Both the position numbers and the translations under genes were made by a program. 64,000 nucleotides of DNA, taken from the NCBI GenBank assembly GCA_001510575.1, contig LNGK01000008.1:2396077-2460076 (forward strand), read 5' to 3'. Of this stretch, positions 25,176-38,400 are shown piece by piece (position 1 is the first letter of the stretch; each line of letters begins with the position of its first letter). Below the pieces are notes generated by a model. That model made no database searches. It was given only the letters and a program-made list of their open reading frames with translations, and was not told the DNA's origin. Source of the stretch: Knoxdaviesia capensis. Its lineage: Eukaryota; Ascomycota; Sordariomycetes; Microascales; Gondwanamycetaceae.

Positions 25176-28100
25176 CTCTGCACTGAGGTGTATGGACACA
25201 GAGGGGCCAGACTGACCACATGTCTGACCAGCCCGTTTGACTTCCCGCCCCTAGCCGCCGTCGGGCCAGTGATATAAGGGACACACGCTCTTATCTTACA
25301 CGTGCCTCTCGGTCTGTAGTAGTGTGTAGCAGAGACAGGCTTCTACAGATACTGCAACTCCTCACACTTGCTGTACTAGACACACAACCAACTGGAAACA
25401 CAACGAGTGTACGTGAAAGGGGGAACAACGAGCGGGAGGGGGGAAGATTGGGCGAGACCACGACTGTGGCAAAACAGAAACCAAACAAAAAAAGCGAGGA
25501 CATGTTCCCGCGGGAGTCTGAACCACATTTAATTCCGGTGGTACGAGCTAAACCGGCCTGACTGACGGTGAACCACTTACACAAGCCTCACGTTTTATTT
25601 TTTGTTTTCTTTCTCTGCCGTGGTGGTACTGGGTGGAGAAGCCGCATGCAGGTTCGTGCAGTTGGCAGCAGACGGAGGCGGAAGATAAGCAGCAGTGGAT
25701 ATGCAGGAGGGGAGTGTCTTGCTGGTTTTTGTTTGCGGGGTGGGCTCCCACCGTGGATTTGCGTGGTGAGATGTCTGTTACAGAGAGATGCACAATCCGC
25801 CCGGGTCTGGTGTCTGTTGGTGTGTCAGTCTCACCGTTGAAGGTCGATATCTGGTCCGCTCGCTCGCGTCGGCTCGTACACAGTCCCGAGATACGTCTGC
25901 ACGCCCCTCCTCTTTCTCTCTCTCTCTCTCTCTCTCCCTCTCTCTCCGAAAAGAGGTAAGGAAATGAACGGAACAGCAGACACACCTCATGCCAACCGTC
26001 CTGCTTCATCGTCTCCCAGGAACCGGTCTCCTCTTGCTCGTTGTTGCTGCGTTCCTGCGTCCATGGCCATGCCGTCCTGCAACTCCAACACAACGAACCG
26101 GGAACCCAAAGAACAGACAGCCTCCGTGCATCTCAAAAATCACACAAAGAAGAAGCTTCCTTGACTGCCGGATGATTCCACTGCCGCCGCTTCCGGGGCT
26201 GCGGCCACCATCTGTTTGTTGTTCATGCATCGCCATGCGGGTTTGTGACCGTGGACGAGATATCTTACCCTAAGATATGGACAACTCAGGGAATCGAACT
26301 TACATGTTTCTCTGGACGAGTTCTTAGATATACAGATACACGGAGACATGAACAACCGGATGAAGCCCAAGTTTGCACCCTGCTCATAGACGTTCACGCC
26401 CAATCCAGCCCAAACAAGGTCAGTCCACACTGCTCCAGATCCCAAGAATAGACAGACAACCGTCTCATTCCAAAGGAACGTCTCATAAAAGTCAATTTCC
26501 ACCCCGGTCCAAGCCACCCTCCGAGAAAATGTAACCTCCCCCAGATCTCCACTGGGAGGCCCCTGTTGGAGAGAGAACAGCACGAAAGCCAGGGCGTAGC
26601 ATTTCTTCACTTGCGGACGAACACCACCCTTTCAGGGTTGGTGGCGCAAGCAAGCAGACGAACTCACGCAATCTCTCAATGCCTGCTCTCGGGCCAGGCC
26701 AGCTTCCGAGACCCTGGGCTTGGCCGGCTGCTTGCCTCTTTTCTTCTTCCATCATTCTTTTTTTCCTTCTTTTTTTCTTTTCTTTTTTCTTCTTTTTTTG
26801 CTGGTTGTCCTCCCCGGATCATCGTCAGCCACCTGGGAAAGGGAGGGAAACAGGAAGTGCAGTGAACACACGCGGAGGCCGGATGGAACACCACACCTAC
26901 ACCAATTATGCTCTCCCAGTGTTCTCCTGCTCATCATGGCCACATGTAGTCCTGCATCAAGAGGCGCAAGACACACCGCCACCACTCTTGATCGTGCCGG
27001 CTTGCTGCATCAGGAAGCAAGATGCGAACGAGGGAGATACCGCCTGCACCCAGAAGTAGCCGCTCCCCGCCAAACAACCACCAGAACCACCAGTATCAAT
27101 CTCTCCTCCCAAACGGCTACTATGGTCATGACTGTGGCTTCTTGACTCCTTTGGGCGCGGACTGTGGATATCTCTGGCGGGTCTCTTTGGCTGGTGGCCT
27201 TGCGGACGGCACAGGCGGACGGACCCCCCGCCGGTTGGGCTCGTGGCCAACTCAGCGGTGGCCCGAGCTGTCGATGCGACGTAGGTTGGGGCCGCGGGGG
27301 AGCCGTTCTGCCGTGGCAGAAAAAACCCCCCAAAACTAAAATAAACGGTGTTTGTCTAGGGTTGGTGCTCTATGTCAACGGCGATATAAAATCTTGCGGA
27401 GACCGACTCCCTCCGCGCTCTCCTATCGACGGCTTTTGAAGCCATCGCTATCCTCTGCCTCCCCGCCTCTCACCAGAATCCGCAATGTCTGTCTCGCTGA
27501 CCAAACCCTGACGGAACGGCCAAAAAGAAGGCAGAACTGCAGCAGGGCCGCGAAAAGATTGGCGGGGGAGTTCTGTCGATCACGGCCAGGGGGGGACACA
27601 CACCACCGCAATGTAACCCCAACAACATCTTCCTCTGTCTCTCTCTCTTTTTTTTTTTTTTGGGGGGGGTTTCTCTCTCTCACTGCTGCATATGTATGCC
27701 TATTCTGGTAAGAAAAAAAGTCTCTCTACGATTTATGTGTGTGTGTGTGTGTGTTTCAGCACGCTGTGGCCCGGTTTCTCGTTCGCTGCAGACCACATTC
27801 AGCAGCCGCGTGTCCAAAACATCTGCGCCCATTCATCCATCTCCTGAAAATGCTTTCTGGTGCGAGGGACACATGATTGTTGTCCGCTGGTCGTCGTTTC
27901 ATCGACGATGCGAGTAATGGAGGGACACATAAATATATGTTGGAGGCCCCTCACGAGCGAAGTTGGATGAACTTGTCTCCTCTTCTTCTTCTTCTCCTCC
28001 TTCTTCTCCTTTCACACAGCGGCACACAGCAGATGAAGTATACACACAAGGATCGGGCTATTGGCCCTTCTAGAAACTCAGATCGACCGGAGGTTATCTC

Positions 28101-29876
28101 CTCTGCTACACACGATAACACTCTGTCTGTATCCTTAACACAAGCCATTAAGTCCCGTAGTGAAAAGCCCGCAAATCATAACACGCGAAAGAGGGAACCT
28201 TTCCGTCCGAAGCGATCGGGGCCTGTTGTTCCTCGATGTGAGCAAGGAACATTTTGCACATCGGGCCCGGCACTTCAGAAGGGGTTTGTTTAAGACGGCA
28301 GCAGGGGTTCTGCGTTTGTTTACTCGTGAACTAGAACTGACTTGGCCTAGTCTGTTGGTTATTGACTGGGGGCGCGGGACATTCTCATGGATCTCTTTTG
28401 AGACGACGTACGTGTGGGCGATCGGTGACAGGGCTTATATGCGGCAGTGGATCGCATATAGCTACCGACTACGTTGCTGCTTAGTGAGCATGTTCACATT
28501 TTGCATTGTGGCGTAGTGGTTCTATGTGTGGTCGCCACATTATACACAACCGTTCCGATGGCCCAAAGCAGACGGATGTTATCAGAGTTGGCAGTGTAGG
28601 TCGGTCTGGAGATAACTCCGAGAGGAACGGAAGTACGGGACGTATACGTATGGATTCAGTTGGTTAGTTGCAGGCGACCATCGACAGGGGATCCACACGT
28701 ATGCTTAGGGTTGGCGTCCAGGTCCATGTATGTCAGTATGCACGTACTTCGCCCTGCGTTTGCTGGTGTTTGATGCATCGGCGCTTTGCTCGCCGCCAAA
28801 CACGCCGTCCACTGGCTCTGCTGCTGTTGAGTCTAGCTATAACACACCAGAGGATACTTGACTTCGTAGCAAACCCTGTTCTTACATGTCGATACCATAC
28901 CATGTTGACCCTATACCTACATATGCATCTGTCAATGGCCAACTCGAAAGTATCGTCAAGGCGGCCAACAGACTAACTTCGTTTGATCGACACTGGTAAA
29001 TGCCCATGATCCCCTCCCTGTATCGCCTATTACCCAGCACCGAACTCTTAAGTTCTTTCGATCTAATAGCTCTGCGCTAATAATATGCCGCAATGGCCAA
29101 CCAAGACCCGTGGAAGCAGGGCTCCCCTGGACAAACACCTGTCAGATCATTGGCAGGGCTTTGCAACGACATGTCCGTTTACACGTTGTTTTCCTGCTCA
29201 AGACTGGACGGCCTTTGACTTCCAACATCACGGGGGTTACCTGTGTCTGTGACTATCGGAAGGTCAGGTCCCTCAAAAGTGCCCGACCTGGACAACTTCC
29301 TCAGAAACGAACATGCATAACTGCACACCTTGCATGAATTACAACCAGGAATGCACGTCTGTGGTTGCACACTGCAGCCCAGCACACACAGAAAGCCACC
29401 GACACCCCTCAAATAACCCTCCGCTCAACAACGAATGCAGGAACACAACCAAACCCCCATCCAGCAGCCACCAGTTCCAACTGCCCGGCTCTCTGGCGGT
29501 CAAACAGACGGAAAGCGGAACAACCGGTGTGCAAGGCACTGGCAATACTGGGTTGAGAGCCACCTAATGCAGGCCACGACCCAGTGGGCGAGAGACCACG
29601 AAAACACGGGATACGCCTGCAGGACTGCATGTGGACGCAGTGTAAGTGCCCCGTTTGTGGTCTGGCAGTGGATTGCCAGTTCCGGGTTCTGATACTGCGG
29701 GACTCCTGGGCCTGCGGACTGTCCTTGCATTGACCAGTGCAGTCGAGTGGCGTTGGCAAGCCGTCTTCTACTGCAGAAGCCACCGGACCTGGACTGTGTG
29801 TGTGCTCACTCGGAACTGCATGGACGCAGGTACGCGATACTAAGCGTGAACCACACTGCAGTACGTTATGCTTCTC

Positions 29877-29912
29877 GTGTGTGTGTGTGTGTGTGTGTGG
29901 TGGGGGGGGGGG
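29877..29912. repeat. (GT)n microsatellite followed by a G run
   Basis: About eleven GT units, then TGG and a G homopolymer of about ten bases. Confidence 0.9.
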
Positions 29913-29950
29913 ACGAGATGGACGAGAGTTAGACTGACCACAGAATGCCA

Positions 29951-32900
29951 GACATACACACAAGGCCAGACTGCAGACTGGAGACTACCCCCTTGAGAAC
30001 ACAGGGTGATCATGTTGACAGTGTTTCCAACGAGTGATGCATTGGCCGGCCATTCTCCTCCTCCATAGCTACTAGAACCGTCCTCAAAGCAACTGACCTG
30101 GACTCCCTCCCCGCATAACGAGCAAGAGTAACCACAAACACAGGCTTGATCCGATCAATGTTGGAGAAGCCCTATCCTGCATTGAGTTGACTTTCTCTCA
30201 TGCACACGGCATCATACTGAAGACTCCGTAGATCCACCGTATCAACATGAGCCAGCGTTCAGATTGCACTGGGACTTGCACGCCCAGGGAATCAAACAAC
30301 CCGAACTCAGAAGTGAGGTATAGGCGAGAGTCTATAGGGGCCATCTGACATGTCGTTTTTGTTAGCAAGCCTCGGTGTCTACCCAATATAGCAGAGATCA
30401 TTCTGGGGCCACGTACTGACTCTCCACAAGAACACGGAGCTGGCTCCGATGGACGCCGGAGTGGGCACTCGCTGTGGAGTCGACCAGTCAGGAGAGTGTC
30501 GATTTGGACCCATTTCCACATCAACACACACAAGCCCTGTGTGCCTGGCGTTCCCCCAAGAGCCACCGCGTGGCCGCCCATGAACTCTGTACATGAAACA
30601 CCCACTTCTCCTGCGGTGTCAGACAACACCGCACAAAAGCCCACTTGCAGCCCACAAGCTGCATCTGCAGACACGGCATAGGACGTCCGTGCCTGGACCT
30701 GACCACCACCACCACCACCACCACCCCCTCCCGGCCCAAAGTGGACGCAAATCTGCGTGCTCCGATACTAGGACAGACCAGTCATTTTGTCTGTGGCGAT
30801 ACGGTTTAGATTGCATGACACACGCACTTTATGTCCACAACCACTCTCACCACTTGGCCGTCTGTGAAACACACACACTCCAGTTGTGCGTGCTGGTGTT
30901 TCCAAGTTCAGATATACCGTGTTATGTGCAATCATGGACTCCAAAGAAATCCTCCGTCCTATATTGCCCGGATAGTGGCCCTCGCGGTGCATGTTGTGCT
31001 GAGAGTGCTGAGAGTGCTGAGAGTGCTGGAGACTGCGGACTGGGCTGGTGCGTGGCGGGAGGACGGCAATGCGGTCCCGCTGTTCCACATCGCGGAGGAG
31101 TTTCTAAACAGAAGGGGAGGGGGGTTTTCTGTATGCTCATGGGTTGCTTCCTGAATCTTGAACAGTGTACAAGTGAGCAGCCATCTATGCTGCGCGTGGG
31201 CTCCGAAGTTGTGGGCAGGAGGAACTTGAATATCCCCAGCACGGAAGACTTTTCGAGACTCGGCTTGTGATATAAGGACACCAAACACATCGAAGCCTAC
31301 CTGACTTCCGTATCTTGGATCGAGGAGCCATTCTGGGTAGCTTCTTATGAGCAGGCGTAGCAGGCTTAGCACTACCTAATACCGCACAATCTGTCGATCT
31401 CCCACCTGAATCTCGGAGCATAACAACAGGAGCAAAACAAGGTGCCTTTTTTCCGACGATAATGATGACACATATGCGATGACGCTATCTCCGAAGAAAT
31501 GGAACTTATGCGTGTGATCCGTACATATCCGCACCATGTAACACCGACAGCGAAGAGTCCTGGGTTAGACCCTTACTCCAGCGATCATCCCCAAGAACGG
31601 TCCAACCACCTCGCGAAAACTTCCGGACGAGCGAGACCAGACACAAGCCACGAATATTCGTGGAACGACGGCCCCTACTTCCGCACACATATTACAATCA
31701 TCTGGTCCTTTTTTTTGCGTGCGCTTGCTTTAGCTCGGGTCCTTAATATCGGGGCTTGTGCTTCGATTTGGCGTTCCACACACTGCGTAGATTGGACACA
31801 ATCTACGGTGTGCGGAGTGCATATGGGGCGCGCTCGTTCGACTCCCCTCTCGTGCACCTTCACCACGCGGACATCGGGGGAGCGGCATGGTCCATGGGTC
31901 TCCGGGGGAGTTGGCCTCCTCACCAGGGCACACATAGCTGGCGAGATATAGCAGAGATTCATATCAACGAGGGATGTGGGGTGGCTGGAAATGCACGTAT
32001 ATGAGAGAGAGAGAGAGAGAGAGAATACGAAGCTGCGACCACCATGGAAAACTTTTATACAAGCCCCCAATCTACACACACTATATTTCCTCACCTCGAC
32101 AGAGAGATAGATTGCCTGTGCTCTGTGCTGCAGGCTCGCTCCATTGATGAAGCTGGTCTATGCACATGGGGCGTTTGAGTGTGTGCGTTCGGGATGTGGC
32201 TCATCTATATGCACTCTCTTCAGGCCGACCACCTCCATTTTCACTTGTCTCCTCTGGTCTGTTGAGACTCATATTGGAATCTACTATGCACCGCACCTTC
32301 GATATATTGGCTCTGCTTGTTCGTTTGTTCGTGGATGTCAGTGGGCACCAAGCCCCGCCGGGTTCGATTTGGCACTCGATATTGCGCGGGCTTCCGGGCG
32401 TGGACAGTCTCCATCAGGCCTGCTCTCCAGCGGAGATTTGGCGGGAGCGTGTGGATGGCACTGTAGTCGAAACGTCGTTTCCACAGCGTGCAGAGCGGTG
32501 TATAGGAGCCCGCCCGAACATACGTACCCTACCCGACCTACCACTTACATGTGTAGTATATACAGAGGACGGAGAAAATATAAACTACACGGAACTGGAG
32601 CACGGGAGAAACGAACCCGCCGCCAGGACTTCCTCGGACTGCCACGCACAGAGACAGACACATCAGGGGTGGCTGGAGCTCTGCGCTGGTGGTGGTGTGG
32701 TTTTCCCCAGGATTTCTCTCGAGTGCTCCACAACCACCACACAGGTCAAGGGACCCTGGACATTGCGCATTGTCTGGAGAACCGAGAGGCTCGTGTTGTA
32801 GGTTTGTGGCGGGCGGGCTTTCTATCACGGGGTTTGTCCCTATTTTTTATCTTTATTTTTTTTGTCTGCGGTGTAGTGGCTCGGGTTGACAACCAGATGC

Positions 32901-33690
32901 AGGCCCGGGGACTCTGATGTGCTCCGGGAGACGTGAAGAATCTAGGATAGGCACTTAGGGAAGGCAACAAGAGTTGCTTGCTGGCCTGTTGTCACCGACT
33001 CCTGGTCGACAGAACCCGTGGAAGAGGCGATAACTTGAAGGTGTTAGTTGGTGGTATATGGGTATAAAGTCGCCCCGACTTTCCTCATTCACGGTAACAC
33101 TCCATACATTGCTGATGAGAGGGCAATACGTGGTAGGCAATACGAATCGCCATATCCACCTCATAAGACCGCCGTCATGGGATCTATACAGACGGGCCTG
33201 TATACGTGGGACTATTCGCCGGACCTCAGAAAGATAGCATGTTCAAAAAGGCCGTGACATCCAGCGTTGTATAGGCACTGAAAGCCGACCATGTTCCTTG
33301 TCTCTATCACGTAAAATGCGTGCCCCTAGGCCCCCAGAGAAATAGTCTGCGTGCCAACCCACCGCCCAGTGCCTGAACCATATAACACCGGCCGCTATAG
33401 GTAGGCCACCACCCCAACCCAGCCCAAATACAGACCCAAGCCCCAAAAAGACCCAAACGCGCGACAGGAGTCGGGCCTTTCCACGTTCCGGCCGCAATCC
33501 GGCGCTCTCGTGGCATAATCTTGCATATGGCGAGGTGGGAGTAGTTCAGTTGAGTTGCGGTCAGGAATGTGTGTGTGTGTGTTTGTGCTGTAGTGGTGAA
33601 AGTCGTGCTCACCGATAACCTTCCGGTGAGTTGTGGGATCTCCGTTATAGAGAGAGCGTTCATAGAGCAAAAAGAAAATGGAGCCACCAC
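29951..33690. other. Gene-free interval with short tandem repeats
   Basis: Contains (ACC) repeats at about 30702-30726, a 9-base tandem repeat at 30997-31029 and (GA)11 at 32003-32024. Short open frames, the longest 32144-32917, show no domain, no homology I recognise and no consistent coding bias. Confidence 0.5.
30997..31029. repeat. 9-base tandem repeat, about 3.5 copies
   Basis: The unit GTGCTGAGA is repeated perfectly three times plus a partial copy. Confidence 0.85.
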
Positions 33691-33694
33691 CGTG

Positions 33695-33707
33695 TAGGGT
33701 TAGGGTT
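33695..33707 (+). repeat. Interstitial telomere-like motif
   Basis: TAGGGTTAGGGTT: two perfect TTAGGG-type units in intergenic DNA. Confidence 0.9.
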
Positions 33708-36700
33708 CAAGGGCAAAACAGAAGGAGGAAAGAAGCCATCGTGGAACAAGTGAGCCGGAGTCTAGAAGAATCACTGAAGCCGGACATACGGAAGGAAGTC
33801 GCGGCGTGCGGACCTGGATGTCCGTCGAAGCCAAATGAAGCAAGTATAAGCAAGGGTTTTGTCGTCGCTGGTCAGTTGGTCGCTCCTTCCCCCCTGGGGT
33901 TTAACACCCAGCCACAAGTTTTCTTGTTCGTCCATCGCTCTTTCCCTCGCCCACTCTCCCTTCCCTCTTACGCCAAGCCACGTGGAAACGCGCGACACAG
34001 TTTCCAGAACCGTGCGCACTGTCCCCGGGACACGACCTCCGGAATGCCGGCGGCCAGCAAAGCGCCGCAGGTGCAGAAGGTCTTTGGCCTTTTTTTTTTC
34101 CCTTTTTTCTTCTTTTTTTTTCTTTTTTTTTTGTGTGTTGTTTTTCCGACTTCTTCTCTGTGAGGAGGGGTCCCCCCGAAAACCTTAAACCACCTCGCTT
34201 ACACGTACATACTACCGCTGAACCTTTGTGTCTTCTCTCGGCCAGATGGAGAAACGCATGTGTGCTGCTGCGTGGTTGTTTAGTGCTGAGGTCTATCGTC
34301 TGGAAGCACCTTCGGGCGGACATGCAGGAGATGGATGGCACCCTGAACGGAGTTGCTGTGCTGCTTACCGCCTCTCGTCTGCTCCCTGGATGCATGCAGT
34401 GTCGGGTGCATGCCTGATTTGCGTCGTCGGATGCAGCTCGCCGACGGCGTGTGTGTGCATTCACATATGTGTGAACCTCGCCGCCGAGAGGATGCCCTCG
34501 GTTTCGGCGTCTTTTGCTGAGTGCGGGGAGGCAGACAGACACTCTGACACCCAGTCATCCGGGGATGCTGTCTTCCCCAGTTCACGTCATGTGGCTTCCG
34601 GCCCATGGCACAGACGCACCCGACGAGAATACGGGGCCCAGACCTGCTGTAGATAGCACCCAATACCCCCATACGAGAGGCCTCGTGGCGAAACCTCAAA
34701 GGGCCCCGAGCAGGGACCAAATGCCCTTCATAGCGGGGGGAGGATACGATCATCCTCTGTCTCTTCATTTGCACTTCCATGCACATACACAAATGTGGCA
34801 GTTGGCCGCCGCGCTGATTGGCCCGCCGAACCTGCTGCTCGCTATTGTGGAGAATCGGCCCGCCGCCCCAAATTGAGCGCTTCCCATAAAAAAAAAACAA
34901 AATAGGTGAAGAGCAGCATTCTTTGGGGTCGTGGCGACTTTTCGACGGTCGGTCGGTGGGTGGTGGTAGATACTGTAGTGCTGGAATTAGGTCCTGAGGG
35001 GGCGGAGGCGGCGGCGGGGGACAAAGAGGTTAACGGAAGATCCGGGAGGGCGTGGTTACGACACAACGACATAATTACGAGTTACAGCTCGAGGGGCCAA
35101 GCCAAACTGCCATGCTCGGGTCCTGCTCTCGTTCCCGGCACGACTAAAGACAAATCGTCGCAGACATCGGCCGCCGCCGGCATTTCCGTCGGAAAGGATG
35201 GTCCATGTGTGTATCTTCTTTCCTTCTATCTGACTTTCCTCCATTTACTCGCTGCTTCGCTCTCTCTCCGCTCCCCGCATTTCGTTATCAGCCTTGCCGC
35301 CGCTCCGTGCTAAAAAGGCACACACACACACACACACAACCCCAGATATCAATCCCCAGTTATCAGAAGCTTAAAGCGGGCTCTGGGGATTGAGCTGTCG
35401 CTAGAAGCTGCGAGGGCTTGACTTGATGTCGGTTCTGACTGTGAATTCAGGCCCACGATGTCCACAGTAACTATATACCTCCTTTCACATCATATCATCA
35501 TATCATGTCCAAAAGCCAAAGACACCTCCGGCCTCCGGGGCTGTCGTGTAATGTTCACGTAAACTTGCCTCTACCATCCGTCTACAACCGTCGACAACCG
35601 TCTCCAACGGCCGCTATACTACACTTCGCGCACCACATGGCCGCCTGGAAACAACCCACGGAAATTATCTCCGTAGCGCAGTCCGATCCAAAACTTCCAT
35701 GTCAGAGAATACCAACAAGGCAAAGATCCAAGAGGCATGCACCTGATTCCCCATGAGTCGTGTGGAATTGACTCATCCCATATCTGGCCTCCCGTCTCTA
35801 TGTATCACCACGGATATCGATGCCGTATGGGGCCAAACCACCCTGATCATGCGGAGGAGCTAGAGGCCAATAAATGCACACAGACTATCACTAACGGCGG
35901 TGCCTAGAATGACTCGGTCTACGACTAAGATACACTGGTCTGAATGATGGGTTGAGCCCCGATGCGTCGCTTGCCCCATACACAGTACACAGATTTCAGC
36001 TTTTCTTCTCGGCTTAATATAATACCTGCATTACTCGCAATAAAAGGCCCCAATATCGTCCCGTCATCCAGAACCACTTTCAGGTTTCCTCTTTGGGAGG
36101 ACTCTCTGTATTGGTCGAACGGCGTCGAAGGGTCTGAAAGTGCGCAGAAGACGGTTGTCTTTCGTTGGGGGGAGATTACACGAAGTTCATGCATGTAAAC
36201 CCTTCGCCCCATAGTTCAAGAGAAGTAAGATAAATCTCCACGAATATCGAATCAAGCTATAACACAACGATACCCCAATTCCTGCCGGAAGCCAGCGCCG
36301 TCTGGACTTTTTTTGTTAAAAAAAAAAAAAAAAAAAGAATTTGGAGTAGCTGGTGCCTGTCTGCGCCCGCTGCAACAGCAAACATGGCCGTATATCAGAC
36401 CTCTATTAACGCTCCAGTCAGGGCCGCGACCAGAATTCGACGAACTGCATTGGTGCGTTGCATTCCCGTCCCGACATCCCCATCTGACACCAGACCGAAA
36501 AAGTCTGAGAGGAGGCAGTTCCAGCGCAGTTGCATCATTTGCAGCATCAAAAGGAACTTTTCTCGCTGGTATGGCTTTAGCAGTAACCGTGTTGGGGCAC
36601 ATTCTCGACGGCGTGAAGAAGCTTTTCCTAGCCGCCGATCTTCCCTTTCGCACGCATTTGCTCCCAGTCCACACGCTAGCTGCTTTGGCGGTGTGCGCTG

Positions 36701-37186
36701 CATGCTGCGCCGGCCCTCAAAATCTGGGATCCGTGTGGCTGGCGGAAGACGAACGAACCCCGAGACCGGCTGGGGAATACAAGGCGCGTTGCGATGTAAA
36801 ATCGACGACATACATCTCAGCAAGAGTCAAACGAAGACGAGAGCAAATTGCCTGGAGGGTTGGAAGTGCCGGAATCTGGGGTAAGCCGCCACCGCTTCCT
36901 TAGTCGTCTCCATCACCGTTGACATGTTCCCAGGTGTGGCCGTTCGCGTATGCTTGGGGGAGTGACGCCCCTTGTAGGTACTCACGAGTCGAGACACGCA
37001 CAAACCTGTACATGGGGTTCCCAGCAAATGCCGAGGGCGCAGCGCACCATGCGTGCGTGGGCCAGTGAACAGCAGAAAGAGAAATAAAAGAAGTAAAACG
37101 ACGTAATAGATCATGCGACGGAAGCAACCCACCCCGGAAAGAACACACATCTGCCCATACAGACTTACAACAACCACATATGTACA

Positions 37187-37189
<3 letters not shown>

Positions 37190-37222
<33 letters not shown>
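37190..37222. repeat. (TG)16 microsatellite
   Basis: Sixteen perfect TG units, with the telobox GGTTAGGGTT eleven bases further on. Confidence 0.95.
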
Positions 37223-37224
<2 letters not shown>

Positions 37225-38058
37225 CTAATGCAAGGTTAGGGTTGCGAGAACCACTCCATAGCGAAGAACCGAAGGAAGAAGAAGAAGAAGACCTTTTGGC
37301 GGCTGCAGTCTTTTCGTGGTGTGTGGTTTGATTAATGGATCCCTCACACTTTTTTTTGTGGCCATGCGGTCTCCGGAAGGATGAGTGGCCGAGCACGTAA
37401 ACCACACCGCCCGGTGCATCTTCCGTGCGTTTGTCCTGCGGTTCGTTTCTCTGGGCCGGGTAGGTGGAGGGAAACGTGCAGGCGAGGCAGCCTGTCGGTG
37501 GGCAAGTCTCGCCCGTCAGCACAAAGACTCGTAGACTGGACAACAAGAGTGAGTGAGCTCCCCCCCTCCCTTCCGCCGGCCCGCCACTTCGGCGTTTTCG
37601 CCGGCGGCCACCGCCCGCCGCACCCGGTCCCATGACCTACGGAGGTATATACCACGCACCCCTGTGTTGCTGACTCTTCGTAAGCCCCCCTCCGGTGGGC
37701 TACAAACGTACTGTACACTACGTCCTGGCCAAGTCCCGCCGACAGACCATCGCCGATGGACTCCACAGGAAGAGGGGACGAAACATGGCAGTCTCTCCAT
37801 CTCCATCAGTTACGGACTGTCTTCCTGGACGTCTTCGGCGAGGCACTCTCTCGTGCTTCTCCAACAGACCACGCACTGCCGAGCACGACGAACGCAGTCC
37901 CAACCACGCACGGGCGAAGTGCAGATGAACTGAGCAAACAACAACGGCGGTGAAATAGGCCAGTTGCCAACTGCGCCCAAGCGAGACGGGTTTGAAGCGG
38001 GAATGCCATCGGAGAACATTGGTACCACCCACAGATAGGTAGCTGTGTGCTTCTTGGG

Positions 38059-38243
38059 GGTTTTTTCTTTTTTCTTTTTTTTTCTTTTTTTTTTTTTTCG
38101 GCTTCGGCTTCGGTGCCAATAATCCAGACAATAGTAGCTAATGCCAAGCGCCGCTGGTTGTTTTGGTTTGGGTTGGATGGATGGACCTGCCTCCCCAAGT
38201 TCGGCACGCAGAAAAAAAAAAAGAAAAAAAAAAGAAAAAAAAA
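38059..38243. repeat. T-rich tract and matching A-rich tract in inverted orientation
   Basis: A T-rich tract broken by single C residues (about 38059-38098) and an A-rich tract broken by single G residues (about 38210-38243) are near complements. They could pair across a loop of roughly 110 bases. Slippage-grown homopolymers could give this by chance. Confidence 0.5.
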
Positions 38244-38400
38244 CCCTGATTCGCTCGTGTGGAAACACCTGGGAAGGAGGGACACACCCCTGCCAGCGCC
38301 TTCCCCGTCTGCCAGTCCGGGTAAATTCAAAAGCTGGCCCGGATAAATACCTGCCCACATTTCCCCGTAATTTTTGGTCTTTACGCGTATCTGCTGGCCA

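Larger units (their letters stand above)
24401..29950. other. Gene-free, microsatellite-rich interval
   Basis: Mid-GC DNA with CT tracts near 24417, (AC)12 at 25152-25175, (TC)11 at 25915-25936, T-rich runs near 26755-26800, (TG) at 27736-27754 and (GT) at 29877-29899 followed by a G run. No open frame shows a domain or convincing splice structure. Confidence 0.5.
33691..38400. other. Gene-free interval with a telomere-like motif, GT array and long T/A tracts
   Basis: A TAGGGTTAGGGTT motif lies at 33695-33707. T-rich tracts lie at 34088-34131, (CA)10 at 35319-35338, a long A tract at 36318-36336 and (TG)16 at 37190-37222 with a telobox at 37234. From 36360 to 36900 several frames are open on both strands, but none is recognisable. 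Confidence 0.5.

Noticed and set aside
26275..26345. Possible minus-strand tRNA (GTTCGATTC motif near 26290)
   Set aside because: The bases flanking the loop do not pair as a T stem, and no acceptor or anticodon arm follows.
32144..32917. 257-codon plus-strand open frame as a gene
   Set aside because: No domain, mixed composition, overlapping open frames in other phases and no splice signals in support.
36252..36903. Cluster of overlapping open frames on both strands, one with an Ala-rich hydrophobic stretch
   Set aside because: None matches a family I know; all start in or near a poly-A/T tract, and coding direction cannot be decided.
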